This document shows positions 1 to 12,617 of a stretch of 64,000 bases of DNA, in pieces. This DNA is from Thelephora terrestris (lineage: Eukaryota; Basidiomycota; Agaricomycetes; Thelephorales; Thelephoraceae). A model generated the notes under the pieces. That model did not search any database. It was not told the DNA's origin and was given only the letters and a program-made list of their open reading frames with translations. Made by a program: the position numbers and the translations under genes. The first letter of the stretch is position 1. Each line of letters begins with the position of its first letter. The stretch is taken from positions 1,798,001 to 1,862,000 of the forward strand of contig WIUZ02000003.1 of NCBI GenBank assembly GCA_015956445.1, written 5' to 3'.

Positions 1-167
1 ACAGAATGAAAATAAAATAACTACCTACATACATATGGCAACAACTATGGACAACAAATAAATTAAGCACTTCGTTCACTTGTCTAAAAATTGCACACAA
101 CCAACATGGACGAAAAGAAAGCTATCAGTGAGGTCTCCAAGCGACATTGCAGAACGCGCGGGAAGTA

Positions 168-2575
168 TCAAACCCCCAACGGAATGGGCCCCGCGTTCTG
201 TCTAGATGGGTTAAATTCCATACCCTTAGACACGCCTGCGTTGGGTCCGGTATGCGTAGTCGGAGTCTGATGGTGCGACCCCCTCCTAGCTGTGGGTAGC
301 GGTCTCACCCAGTATTTGACGAGCCCTCCCTTAGTCGAGGTCACCACCGCGCTCGAGATGAACTTGACGTCAGTCAAAAGTTCCGCGTCAAATGACTTGA
401 CGAGGACGGGCTGAACAACTGCCACTTCGTTTCGTGACGGCGATGGGTGGTAGTGTGGGAGCGGCGGGAACTTGCCGTCGGCAGATCCGTCAGGTGGAAG
501 GTTCACAATCGAGTCTCCCCGACGACGGATGGCTAAGGAAAGGCTCGAGGCCATAGATAGTCTCTGGTGGTGAGTTGCCTGGAAGGGTATGGTGAGTAAC
601 GCGAATTCAGAGACCAAGCAAACAAAGACTAACCTTAGGTCGGTGGAGTGATCCACTGGAGAAATCCCACTAAGGCACGTGGTCAGTCACAAAGGTGTAG
701 AAGTGGAATCCTCAAATACCAAGATGAATTTGTTATCCTCCCCAACACTTCCGAACCGATACGTTCTCCCATCAGATCGAATCTCGTCGAAAGCCAATCC
801 CGATACGAATGAAGAATGTCCCTGGCATCTGGCAACTACCCGTTGTTCCCAGGGCGAGTAGATCGTTATCAGGTCGTCTTGACCACCGGTCTAATCAGAG
901 GTGTCATCGCAATTGAATCTAAATTCAAGCTAAATGCTTACCAATATGAACCTACCATCAGGCGACCACGCAACAGCTGTCAGCGCACCGAAATATGAGG
1001 CGTAGCAGTCAACGAGCCTGAGAGGGTTGAGTACAATGATATACCCAGGAGGTGATCGTGGTGGAACTCACTGCTCCGCCATAGCGTCAATCACCCGTAA
1101 ACAACCATCCTCAGAAATCGCCGCGACGTATTTCACATCCGGTGAGAACACAAAATCTAGCAGATGTCAGCGCGCCGTCGGGAAACCCATCGCATGAGTC
1201 TAACCTACGACGCTCCGCTTGGACACCCTCCAATGGCTTACGGGGTTCTTGGCCGACTTGTCCCGGTCTGACTTCCCAGCGCCGTTCGCGACGGATACAG
1301 GATGCCACGGAGGCAACGTGACAAATATGCTATCGAGCGGATTCCACTCTCCTTGTGATGAATTCGATAGAGATCCACTTCCGTTCGTAGAGGTAGAGGC
1401 CGTGGTGGAAGAGTGGGTCGGTTCTTGAGGAACGAAGGGTCCATCCTGACGGTCCCTGTCATACACAATGACAGTCCCATCTGCATGGGCTACAAGGAAG
1501 AGAGTCTGGGACGAGGGTACCCAGTGAACAGCTGTGCACCGCGAATTCGAGATACGGCCCTAAGGTACCCAATCAAAGCGTTAAAGGGGATCGACAGAAG
1601 ATCTGACCGAATTGAAGGGCGGTTTTGTGACGTACCTGTTTGTTCAGCCTACAGTATCTGTTCGATATTGGATCTGATTATGGCGAAGTTTGAGGGTCGC
1701 ATGGGAATATGTCAAGGAAAAGTTAACGCACCGAACCAGACGATGTCCCCAGTGTTGAACCCGATAATAACATCCATTCTGTCCGGGGAGGCCGTGGCGG
1801 GATTGACGTCGTGACATGTTGGGTAAGCAGAGAAGAACAGCCGAACGAGAGGCTCCTGTGGTCAGACAGGATGAATGGAGCTTCTTCGTGATCCCGAAAT
1901 ATATAACGAGTCAGAAGGTAGACGGACCTTGACTTTACTCCCTACTTCCGTCCATATAAAGCTCTTGAGATGGTTATAAAACACGTAGGTGACTTCTCCC
2001 TGGCGAGACTGCAGATGTTTCCCAAGCCCTTCTGCATTCTGAATTCTCGAGATGAAGGTAGATGACGTGGTACGAATGCTGTGTTTCGGACGAGCACTGG
2101 CTTTCTTCTTGCCCCCAGTAGCATTCGAGGGGGAATGAATGGAGAATATGGTATTCAGATGTTCGTGGACAGGAGGATTTGAGACCTCGGGTATGGGAGG
2201 GCTTCCCGCAGAGTGGTCTGGGGATGGATTTCCTGCATCATCCTGGGTATCACTGCTGGAGAGGCTGACTCCGTCCTCGCGTTCTCTTGTGGGGGGTTTG
2301 AGGTGGTTGTCCTTATCCTTGCTGGTGTCATCACTCTTGCCTTTGTCCTTCTTCGCGTCCTTTTCCTTTCCTCCGCCGAGCAACTGAGCCAGCGCCTGCG
2401 ACCCACTTGCCTTGTTATGTGCGGGGTATCTGATGAGAATCGTTGATAATTTTGTAGGGTATGCTGCCGACAGGGCGTTAGGGTTGATTGTGTGTGGGTT
2501 TAAGTTGGATGGCCTGTGTTCTTCGACGACGGAGTACACGCCCTCGGGAGCGACGAACGTCGAGTCGTTCTCCAT
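168..2575 (-). CDS. creC: CreC/WDR20-like WD40 repeat protein
   Basis: Probable partner and activator of a ubiquitin-specific protease (CreB in Aspergillus carbon catabolite repression; WDR20-USP12/46 in animals). The start [12 protein letters not shown] is the first ATG at 2573-2575, followed by [13 protein letters not shown] low-complexity KD/EK-rich linker comes next, then [15 protein letters not shown] and [13 protein letters not shown], which resemble the CreC pre-WD region. After introns the frame reads [12 protein letters not shown], then [15 protein letters not shown] (about 1800-1740), then [22 protein letters not shown] and, after a Ser/Asn-rich loop, [21 protein letters not shown], all WD-type blades. 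The last exon (168-656) carries [10 protein letters not shown] and ends in TGA at 168-170. Introns lie near 1640, 1150 and 660. The family assignment is by remembered similarity; the WD fold is clear. It runs divergently from the next gene, with ATGs about 170 bp apart. Confidence 0.8.
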
Positions 2576-2742
2576 CCGACGTAACCCTGCCTTCGTCGTC
2601 GTCTGGCCGGAGGTGTCAAGGAGGTGGCGGAGGCTGGCGCTGGGCGGTCGGGTCGGGTATTTGAGCAAGATGTAGGAGATCAACTCAAATCCGGATCTAA
2701 CCCACCTCCTTCCCTCCACTCCTCCCCCAACCGACAAACGTT

Positions 2743-4229
2743 ATGCTGCGTCCTTCCGCTCGGTATTGGGTCAAAGCTGCTCCGAGGTTATCAGTCCGTA
2801 GTCCTTGTCTTCTTTACACCGTAAATTCCCACTTAATTTCCTCAACCTAGGTCAGGACGGCGAACTCTCGGTGGGAATCGACTTCGGCCGGACCTCCACC
2901 CGCAGACGGTCGGCTCGATCTCAACCGGACGACTCTCCTACGCACAACCCGTGAATCTTCACTCAAGACCCCTGGTCTCAAGTGGGCGGACGATGCTCCC
3001 GCATCTACTTCGGATATTGGCGGAGGTCGCGAGACGCGGAAGATGAACACATACCAAGCCGTTCGGGATGCGATGAGCACAATTCTCACGAAAGACGACT
3101 CCGCCGTCGTGTTTGGAGAAGATGTGGGCTTTGGTGGAGTGTTCAGGTGTACACTTGGACTGGCCGAAGAGTTTGGGCGAGAACGAGTCTTCAATACCTC
3201 ACTCACGGAGTACGTTATATGCGCCCCTTCAGACTTTCGGAGCTTAATTTTGTTGCTTTCCCTCTGCAGGCAAGGCATAGTAGGATTTGGCATCGGATTC
3301 GCATCGATGGGCCAAACGGCAATAGCTGAGGTCCAATTCGCTGACTATATCTTCCCCGCATTCGATCAAATCGTTAGCGAGGCTGCTAAATTTCGCTACC
3401 GATCGGGAGGCCAGTACAACGCCGGGTCATTGACTATCCGGACACCAACTATGGCGGTCGGTCATGGAGGGCTATATCATTCCCAAAGTCCGGAAGGGTT
3501 CTTTATGGGTGCCTCTGGGATAAAGGTGTGCTTCTCTACCTTTTAGTCGGTTGCGTGACGGTGCATTACACGTCTTTTACGGTAGGTTGTGATCCCACGG
3601 TCGCCAATTCAAGCCAAAGGGCTTTTGATTTCTTCTATCCGAGATCCGAACCCCGTGGTATTTATGGAGCCGAAGATTCTATACCGCTCTGCAGTCGAGC
3701 AAGTGCCTATTGACGACTACTCGATTCCGCTTGGACAAGCTGAGACGTTGATACCTGGCACTGACGTCACTCTCCTCACATGGGGCACGCCCGTCTACCA
3801 TTGCGAGACTGCCATCAACTTCTTGAATGCCCCTCCTGAGGGGTTGGCGAAACATGTCCCAGAATCCTTGAGGAAAGCGAGGGTTGAACTAATCGACTTG
3901 AGGACTATCCTTCCTTGGGACGTGAAGACCGTCGAAGAGAGTGTCAATAGGACGGGAAGACTGGTCATCGTTCACGAAGCGGGCAAGACTGCTGGTGCCG
4001 GCGCAGAGATTGGGGCTGAGATCCAGCAGAGGTGCTTCTTGAGACTGAGGGCGCCGATCCAGAGGATCGCTGGATGGGAGTGAGTACCCTGGCGTCCCGC
4101 CACGATGACCTGGCTCGCTGACGTGTTTCACACATCTACAGTGTTCCCAACGGCCTTGCATACGAGAAGTTCCACATCCCAGACCCTGTCAGGATTATGG
4201 ATGGCTTGATCGAGACACTCTCATATTGA
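2743..4229 (+). CDS. 2-oxoisovalerate dehydrogenase E1 subunit beta (BCKDH E1-beta)
   Basis: Beta subunit of the thiamine-diphosphate-dependent E1 of the mitochondrial branched-chain 2-oxoacid dehydrogenase complex, which oxidatively decarboxylates the keto acids of Leu, Ile and Val. The core [12 protein letters not shown]...[17 protein letters not shown] (3043 on), [50 protein letters not shown] and [15 protein letters not shown] matches the animal enzyme almost blockwise. The C-terminal transketolase domain follows ([32 protein letters not shown]) and it ends in TGA at 4227-4229. Introns lie at about 3211-3270, 3526-3584 and 4081-4140. The proposed first exon 2743-2762 (MLRPSAR) joined at 2856 gives an arginine-rich leader suited to mitochondrial import; this 5' end is the least certain part. 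The length fits the family (about 370-400 aa). Confidence 0.92.
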
Positions 4230-4801
4230 CGCTCTACCGTGAGGATTTTCAGCGTCGCTCGAATACCCACAGTCGCATTTGTAACATATTCCCAAGCATA
4301 TTGTAAAGACCAAACTATCCTGAAGGCCGGATGAATTGTCAATGCCCTGGCAACGAGGAACAGAGGTCTGCTGGCGAAGGCGACCGGACCCCTTGGAGCC
4401 CTTGATAGGCTTCGATCGAGCTCCGGCCGACAGTTCAAACCCATCGTTATTGAGTTATCGTACCGAAATTCTCGTCCTGTCCTCGAACTGCCCACTCGTC
4501 CTCAACGTTGCGTTACAAATACTGTGTCCGCGAAGCCTTGAAGGCTGTTATGTGCAGTCATGTTTCATTGTTCACCAAGTCAATAGCGGGCGTGTTGGGG
4601 ACCACCGGGGTTCTTCTCAAGCTTCTCACCAGAGCAAAGGGTCCGGGAGGTCGAAACGTTTGAAATTTGATCCTCGGCCGCACAAAGGGCGATTCACATC
4701 AGCTAGTCGCCAGAATTGGCAAACTGGGGGCGGCAATACTTGGTATTTAGGCCTGACCAGCAGGCTTTTGCCTTATTCTGCGATCTCCCATCTCCATCCT
4801 C
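4230..4801. other. Intergenic, no gene seen
   Basis: The stretch between the E1-beta stop and the P450 start shows no ORF with recognisable family features. It presumably holds the 3' end of the first gene and the promoter of the P450. Confidence 0.5.
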
Positions 4802-7260
4802 ATGGACTATAGTAAGACCGTCGTCGTTGCCGTGGTGGTCCCAGCCATATGGCTATTGCTCAAGAAGCTTAAACGGTCTGATATCGCTGATATGCACGGC
4901 CCTGATACCTCTGACACCTCCTGGTCATTCATCTTGGGTAGCATCGGTCTACGTATCAAACGCCGTTGAGATGTCCTGACTCTCCCCACAGGCCATCTCA
5001 AGTTAATGGCGCACTCCGAGTCTGGGGGTGTCGAAAAGTTGTTCTTAGATAACTACGGAAGTGTGGTCCGATTCAAAGCTCCATTCGCGGTGTGTCTACG
5101 ATATATATCTTAGCTTCCTTTGCTCTTGCTGACGTTTACCGGTGTTAGGAGAACCGACTTTGGGTCGCGGACCCTAAAGCGTTGCACCAGATTTTCCATG
5201 CCACAAGTTACCTCTACAGAAAGTCCGCGAGCTCTAGGGAGATGAACGCCATTATTGCGGACCCGGGGCTGTTGGCTGCAGACGGTAGAAACCAAACTTC
5301 GCATCAGACTTCTACTCCAGCTGATCTCATCAACAGGTGCTACCCATAGGAGGCAACGGAAGGCTATGATGCCTGCGTTTGGGCTGACTGCGTCGAGGGA
5401 GCTGCTTCCCCGTTTCGTTGAGGTCGTGGACAAGGCAAGTCGGTACCACTCATGTGTAGGGTGTTGGCTCACCGAGATGATTGTAGCTCGAGGTGATGTG
5501 GAAAGACCTTCTCGAAGAGTCCCCCGTCGAGCTGGTAGAAATAGACGTTGCGGGATGGCTCGGTCGAGCCGCTCTCGACGTGTCAGTGGTTTCCTATGGC
5601 TCTCCCGCCAGGTCCTATCTGACCCAGTTTTAGAATTGGAAACGGTGAGAACTGACCGAGGACGCAAGCACATATTCTCAACTCACGGTTGCTGCTAGCC
5701 GCTTTTGACTACGATTTCGGCGCGTTGGAAGGCACCGAAAACCCCCTGACACGGTCGTACCTCAATCTTCTGTATGTTGCATCACACATTCCTTATCTCA
5801 CAGTCTCGACTGCGCCGTTGCTGATGTCTAGCCCAACCCACTGCAAAACCACAGGTCCGTTGCCTTCGGGACAAAACCGCTTCCCAAGAACATACTCATC
5901 AGCGACGCGTCGCAATACCTCCCACGCGGTCTTTTGACTTGGATTTTCGAGAGGGACAAGAGCCCGGGAAGCGTCCGTATGCGCGAAAACAGGAAATATG
6001 CACGAGAGGTCGCAAAGGAGTTGATCGACACTAAACGGCAGAACATCGAAAATGGAGAAATGGGCAATGATGTGCTCAGCTTACTCAGTGAGTGTTTTGG
6101 GAGGCATCGGAGGTTTGCTAGCAAATTGCTCACCGAATTTTTCGAACAGTTGAGGGGAGCGGGGATGTCGATGGGGTAATGAATGACGTAGAAATTGCCT
6201 CGCAAGTTCGGTAGGTGGAGATATATGGTCCCAAAGGGGTAGCGAGTGACTTGTTTCATAGGACGATCATGTTAGCCGGCCAGGAAACGACCGCCAAGAT
6301 GGTTTGCATCTTAGACGTGACATCCATTCGTTGCATTCTTACCATCCCTGTAGATGTCTCAAATGCTTTGGGAACTTGCCAAGAACCCAGAGTACCAAAC
6401 CAAGCTCCGGGCGGAATTGGATGATTTCGTGTCTGTCAAGGGGAATGCAGACTTTACAGCAACCGATCTGGAATCGTTGTCCTATCTCAACGCTGTAATC
6501 AAGGTTTGTAGTCCCTTCGCCCCAGAGTTACGAATACAGTTTGACAGTGCGCAATAGGAAACGCTTCGCGTGCATACATCTGTGCCAGATATCATCCGGG
6601 AGGTCTCCGAGGATACTATGCTACCTCTCTCGAAACCGGTCATCGGTCGCTCGGGAAAGACATACAATGAGATATTTGTCCCCAAAGGATCTGTGATACA
6701 TGCCTCTCTAGCGGGGTACAACACGTATGTTTGGCACATTTAGTACGTTCGTTATGCGCCGAGGTGATCGATTCGTCTTGTAGGAACCCTGACGTGTGGG
6801 GCAGTGACGCCAGGGTCTTCAGGCCCGATCGGTGGTTTGAACAGGGTATGAAAAAGGCGGACACACCCCTCGGGATATATGGGGGCCTGTGAGATACCTT
6901 CCTGATCTTTTTTCTAAATTTCAAACGCCTATTTACCGGTTCCTGGGATTATAGAATGACGTTCTCTGCGGGCGAACGGAGCTGCATCGGGTGGAGATTT
7001 GCGTGAGTTGCCGATCCCCTGTTGCTACTCTCTCCAACCGGGCCTGAAGGCTGATAAATACCTCGTTTCCCAGTTTGATCGAGGCGCAAGCGTTCATGGC
7101 GCGTCTAGTTCGAGAGTTCCAGTTTTCAGTGGTGGAAGGAAAAGAGATCAGGATTTATAGGCCGGGTTTGCTGGAGCCGCTGGTGGTGGGAGAGGAGGAC
7201 AAAGGTGTCCAACTGCCGCTCAACGTCTCTGCTATTTGCAGGGGTGCGCATTTCCACTAG
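4802..7260 (+). CDS. Cytochrome P450 monooxygenase
   Basis: Heme-thiolate monooxygenase, probably ER-anchored. The start is ATG 4802: MDYSKTVVVAVVVPAIWLLLKKLKR is a short hydrophobic anchor followed by basic residues. Signatures in order: RRQRKAMMPAFGL (C-helix region), the I-helix oxygen-binding motif MLAGQETTAKM (about 6270-6300), MSQMLWELAKNPEYQTKLRAEL (J helix), ETLR as the ExxR motif (about 6558), FRPDRWF (PERF region), and the heme loop FSAGERSCIGWRFA (about 6962-7003, Cys ligand). It ends in TAG at 7258-7260. About ten introns, mostly 50-60 nt, are inferred. Introns in the middle (5440-5700, 6090-6270) are the least certain. The CYP family was not assigned. It is not adjacent to a recognisable biosynthetic backbone gene, so the substrate is unknown. 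Confidence 0.88.
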
Positions 7261-7429
7261 TAGATCCACTGACTTACGGATGGCAGCAATAACATGCTCC
7301 CTCCACAAATGCGGTGTCGGCGTTGCCGGGAGTGGGGTAGCCCAGCGGGGTTACGTATAGGTTTAAGACCATTGATCACAGAGCTAAGTAGGGCTGGCAG
7401 TCAGAGCTCTGATGACTGCCCAGAGATGG

Positions 7430-7740
7430 AACAAGATGGTGGACAGTCAACAATGAGCGCGAGGAGTTGAACAGCTGGAAGGTAGCAACGGATAATCGTC
7501 AAAGAAATGGACCCCCTAGATTGTGCTTGATGGGATGCCCGACGGCAATAGCAAACCAACACCAACGTCGATGATTCAAAGAATTTGTGCGTGAGTTTCT
7601 GCGGTCGAGAAGAGGGTCTTGAAAGATTGAACGAAGGAGTACCGGGGTGTTTCCGATGTGCTGATTCCCACCTTGGGCTCCGGATTCCTGGTCACACGCC
7701 ATCCGATCAGTTTTTCAAGCTGGGGTGGAATGGAATGTAG
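7430..7740. repeat. Third, partial copy of the GTPase upstream block
   Basis: This stretch aligns with 17425-17740 and in part with 13560-13660. Shared landmarks in order are GGCAACGGATAATCGTCAA, ATGCCCGAC, GAGTTTCTGCGG, GGGTGTTTCCGATGTGC and GGTCACACGCCATCCGA. It stops before the GTPase coding region. It is best read as a leftover of the duplication that also made the 13.5-kb and 17.4-kb copies; it carries no gene of its own. Confidence 0.75.
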
Positions 7741-7921
7741 TTAAGGGTGCCAAACCTCAACTGTCATGCTTACCCTTTGTCCAATGTGATGAATTTAGCT
7801 GGCCATGATAAGACTAACCTTCTGTTTTATGTATTCTTTCCCAGACTGAAAAAGATGATAGTTAGACCACATTGCATTTGCACCCCTTCCTATCCAAGAC
7901 ACATTCACAACAGAGAGGAAG

Positions 7922-10900
7922 TCAAAGTGACCACATCCAGTCACAGAGACAATAAACTATAGATTCTTTCTGAGGATACAGATGACAGAAATCAAAAATC
8001 AAAACCTCTCCAGTTCCATAGCCAGCAACCAGATATTGCCCGTCCCACTGTGCCACCATAGGTTTCACATACCTCCCAAACAGTTGGAAAACCACTTTTC
8101 CAGTGATTTTGTTTGTAATCCTAATGGGGTCTCTGGTAAATTGCAGACAAGATTCCTTTATGGGTGTATTGGGCAGTGGGGCTGGGGAAGAGCCTGAGAT
8201 TCCAAAGTCCCATCCTTGGATTGAAGAGTTCCCAAGTTCAATCCAGATTTTTGAGCCATCCAAATAGAAGAGATTCCCCCATGTCCAATGTTTTAACTTG
8301 ACTTTTCCCATGAGCTCCCCTGTCCATATTGACCACACTTCAATGACAGTGCCATCACCAAGACAAAGAACCTTTGACCCATCTCCTGATATCTTGAGGC
8401 TTTGACACTTTGGGACCTCTACTGTTTGGAGGTGTTCACCTTTCTCAGTGTCCCAGATGTGAATCTTCCCACTTTCATGCCAAACCATGATTAGCTTCCC
8501 ATCTGTCAGCTGGACATCTCTCAAGTTATTGCCAGCTGGGGTCTGGAAGAATGCTTTGCAGAGGCCAGTCAAGATATCCCAGGTCTTTACTATCCCATCA
8601 TTGTCACTTGAGATAACAATCCCATTCCCTGGGTTCAGACTGATAGACTTGATTGAAGCTGAAGTAGGTGGAGTGGACTTTTTATCAGAGACCACTGGGT
8701 CTGTTTGTGGAACACCAATCTTCCAAAACCTGACTGATTGATCCCAAGATACTGAGATCAGAGTGGAGGGAGCACAGAACATGATGTCCAGAATATAAGA
8801 TGGTGTGGTGAATTGCTCTATGGGGTGAGAATCTGGGCTGGTAGTATCCCAGACATAGATATTATTTTCAGCAGCAACTGCAACAAGCCTGCTGTCAGGG
8901 GAGAAATAGCATCTTTGAATGTCTCTACCAGCCACAGAGAATTCAGCTACAGTCACTCTAGAATCAGAGTGTTGAACTGTAACTGTGTTCCCATTGCAAA
9001 AAACAGATTGAATACCATCTGGGGAGAAAGCAATGTGGGAACCATCATATGCTGGACCAATCTGATGACCATTGATATTCCACTGCCAGACCTTTTTATC
9101 AGATATGGATATGAATTCTTGGGGGTTTGTTGGAGAGAAGGTGACATGATTTATCCACTGTCTTTGCTCAATGATACAGGTATGTTCCCCTGTCTGACAA
9201 TTCCACAAGAAAATTGTTCCATACATATCCCCTGAGGCAATCATAGCAGAGTTTGTTGAGATGGAAATAGAAAAGACCTGGGCTTTGTGACCATGGAACG
9301 TTCTGATGACTCCACCAGTTTGCACATCCCAGAGTTTGACAGTCTTGTCATAACTTCCAGAGATGAAAAACATCCCATCTGATGAGAAGGTGGAAGATCT
9401 AACAGCATCTGTGTGACCAGAAAAGACAGCAGTTTGGCTGCCAGTAACTGCATCCAGGATGATGATATTTCCAGATGACTGGCCAACTGCAACAGTGTTG
9501 TTCCAGTGCGAGATAGAATGTGGGTCACTGCCAAGAGAAACAGTTCGATAACATGTTCCCCACCCAAGTAGAGCTCCCCTGACCACCTTGAATACATTCA
9601 AGAATTCTGCACTGTAGCACTTTTGAAGCCATGATGAGGGAGGAGAAAATGGGAGGGCATAATGGTATATCTGAGAAAGAGAGTTGTGGATGTCATCAAA
9701 GTATTCCAACAGGAAGCGTTGGGTGTCATTTGTCCACTTGCACTCAATTCTTTCCTAAAGGACCATCAGTATGGCTTCCTGTAGATGGTTTCAATAGCAC
9801 TCACCAAAGCACACCATTGCTCAACATCATTCAGGGCATGAACTCCAACATCAAGCTTTCCTGTAAGCACAAGGACTTCAATCCAATACAACAAGCTGGT
9901 TGTAGAGAATTCATCTATGGCCTCTGCTATTTCCTTGGCATGGGGGCTGCTTCCAGGGATCTCCAGAAGGTGCTTAGTCCAAAAGTGGCAGGCATATTCC
10001 AGAGCATCTCCAATGTTATTATTTTTTAGGGTAGAAAGGTTCTCCACCTCACTAAGAACAGTGTGGTGCCCAAGGTCACAAATGTTTCTCTTCAACCTTT
10101 CCTTCATCAACCTCAGGCAGGACAGCAAAATTTCTGCATGAAGGACCTTTGGCTCTACAAAAAACCTTTCATCCCTGCACCGGCTGGCATCTGTGAGGAA
10201 GTCAGGAAATGACTTGTGAAAGGCTCGAACTGGGTCTGCTGTCTTCTCTGTTTCTGGTACAAGGAGGAGGGAATGGAGGGAGCAGAGGGTAGTACGGATT
10301 TCGGGCATTTTGAGAAGGTCTGAAAGTGCCCTCACTGAGAGAGGGTTGAACACCAGCACCACTGTTCCAAGAACAGTCTTGAACTCAGAGTAGAGTTTCT
10401 GATCATCTGGGTCAATACTGTGGAAGGCTTGCTCTAGGACTTTGGCGTAGAGGAGATCAACCCCTGACTTTGATTCATGGGCGGTGTTTTGTGGGAGGGA
10501 GGTGATGAGGGTGAGCCTTGCAGCAGGGGTGTAGTTTCGGCATGCAACAAATTTGATAACTGTGGAAGCGTATATGAAGAGACCCGCAGCCTTCTTGCAG
10601 AGAACATCAATTTCAGATGAAGTTGGCCATGGGTCTGTGAGGTTCCAGTCACTTCGTGTCTTGGCAATCTCGGCTAACTCAGTCCTGAAATACAGATTGA
10701 TATCTGCATCAACAGATGACTGTTTAACCTCATGCAGCTTGAGCACTTCTGTGATGGGGTGGAGTGACTTGAGACGGAACCCAGAGCGGATTCGAGGTTC
10801 AGGACGGCCAGTGATGAAGAATTTGACATTGGGTATTTGGTCTGTGTAGCAGGAAAGCATGGAAAGCATGGCAGAGGCAGGTTCTTCATCCTTGCACTCA

Positions 10901-12617
10901 TCAAGAGCGTCAATGATGATGAGGGTTGGGGTAGGGGAAGCTTTGAATGGGCCAATGATGAGTTCCTCCATCTGGGAGCAGAGGGACTCCCGTCCAACAT
11001 CTGGGATTGCTTTCAAGACCTCCAACAACTTCCCACGGAAAGAGGGATACTTGTAGGCAAGCTGGAAGGCAAGAGTTGGAAAGATTGTCTGGAGGTTACT
11101 CCGGTCCACAAAATCCCGAGAGCAGAAGAAGCTCGCCCCGAGTTTGCCATCCGCAAAGCTCATTTCGGCAAATGTTTGAGCAAGAGTGGACTTTCCCGTT
11201 CCGGCCAGGCCGTTCAGCCAGAAAACACGTTTATCCAGCGTGTCCGTCAACCAGCGTTGAATCTCTCCGAGTACATCCTGCCTCGTTCCCCTCAGGCATC
11301 CCTGCCTGTTCCTGCTACTGTAACCAGCGCCCGAAGTGTGACACATCCCATTGAGAAGGGTAAGGTCCACGGATTCCTATCCAACGATCAGCGCGTGAGG
11401 ATGAGGAGCAGGGAAGCGGGCCTTACAATAAGCTGGCAACTCTTGATGTAGAGACCTTGCTGTAATGAAGTCTGAAGCGAACGTCAGAGGTGCTGGGGAC
11501 CGCGGATATTGCCAAAACAAACCTGATATTGGATCATTGCATCACGGATGTCCTCGACTAGTCCGCGAACTTTATCGGCGTTGTCGACATTGGCGAAAAA
11601 ACCTTCGACCTTTCCTTGCTCCATGAGTCCGTGTAGATCTTGATCAACGTCTCGCAATTTGCTAATGATTCGTACGTCAGAGGCGGCACCTGATGTCAGA
11701 GGGTATGGACTTACCGTTCCAAAACGCCTCTCCTTGAATGTTCGTCGATATCACCCTGAGAAACGGGCGCGTAGAGCAACCTAGCGACTTCCTGGACCCG
11801 GGGTGCCAACAACTCTATGGATTGTTTGTTTGCCTTCATTCGCTAGTGTAAATATAAGTGCTGTGGATCGCGAGTGCGGAAGAAGGACTGTACCTCGTAA
11901 TTGTCCAATATAAAACAGAGACCTCCGGCGACAGACTTGAGTGGAACGAATGAATCTGCGGACTCTCTGACCCCAAGGAGGATTGTCTTGGCTACGGAAT
12001 ACGCGAGGGACTTGAGCTTCCCGGTGTCCTTGTCAGCATCTACCGCAGGCGATTCTATAGGGGGATTCGGGGGTCCCGTGTGTGTGCTTTGTTTTTCGCC
12101 GGAATCAGGCTGGAATGGAGTGGAACTGGTGGGCAGATCTGGATCGCGCGGAATAGCACGATTAGAGGGATGCTGAGGGAAGCAAATGGCCGCATACCGT
12201 TAGAATTCTGATCGTGAGAGGCCGAGGGCTCGATTGTTTGTAGAGTCGGGGCAACAGTGTTCAGATCTGGTGCTGGATCGGCGAGATGTGGTGCGACCGT
12301 GCTTTGTTTTTGGCTAGAATCAGGCTGGAATTGAGTAAAAGTGGAGGGAAAATCTGCGTCGGGCGGAAAAGCACGGTTAGACGGATCAGCTGGGAGTTAA
12401 ATGGCTTCATACCGTTGGAATCTTGAATGCGAGCGGCAGAGGGCCCAGGGGTTGGTGGGGTCGGGTCACCGATGGGAAGATTTGGTGACGACCCTGTGGG
12501 GCGTGGCGCGACGAGTTCAACTTCGTTTTGCTCGTCGATGGAACCCGCCTCGCTCCTTGCTCTGTTTCGTTCTCGATAACGGTTTTTTATTCTGCGGAAA
12601 AACTTTCGCAATCCCAT
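7922..12617 (-). CDS. NLR-like NACHT NTPase with WD40 repeats (NWD2 type)
   Basis: Fungal NLR-architecture protein, thought in the family to act in non-self recognition. The start ATG is at 12615-12617 (MGLRKFFRRIKNRYRERNR, a basic N-terminus). A Pro/Ser-rich leader and a helical region follow (KLKSLAYSVAKTILLGVRESADSF, about 12040-11960; further helices to 11500). NACHT: GCLRGTRQDVLGEI, Walker A GLAGTGKST (11185-11211), Walker B TLIIIDALDE, and the sensor-type FFITGRPEPRI. Then a helical linker and, from about 9500 down to 7990, a run of WD40 units (SGSYDKTVKLWDVQTG, VWDTTSPDSHP, VKTWDILTG, VEVWSIWTG). An intron at 9755-9804 (donor GTGAGT, branch-like CTGAT) joins ...EQWCAL to ERIECKWTNDTQ, so the NACHT and WD parts form one gene. 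Splicing near 11340-11500 is uncertain. Stop at 7922-7924. Confidence 0.88.
12080..12440 (-). repeat. Tandem duplication of an exon plus intron inside the NLR gene
   Basis: Two neighbouring units of about 212 bp (about 12080-12225 and 12292-12440) align through both coding and intron sequence. Both contain TGCTTTGTTTTT, an ATCAGGCTGGAAT block, GCACGRTTAGA and an ACCGTTRGAAT donor edge. They encode related peptides (FTQFQPDSSQKQST and STPFQPDSGEKQST), each starting right after its acceptor. Identity is roughly 70 percent by eye, so the duplication is not recent. Confidence 0.75.

Noticed and set aside
9709-9804. NACHT and WD40 parts as two separate genes
   Set aside because: A 50-nt intron with a consensus GTGAGT donor joins them in frame; the stop of the NACHT frame is intronic.
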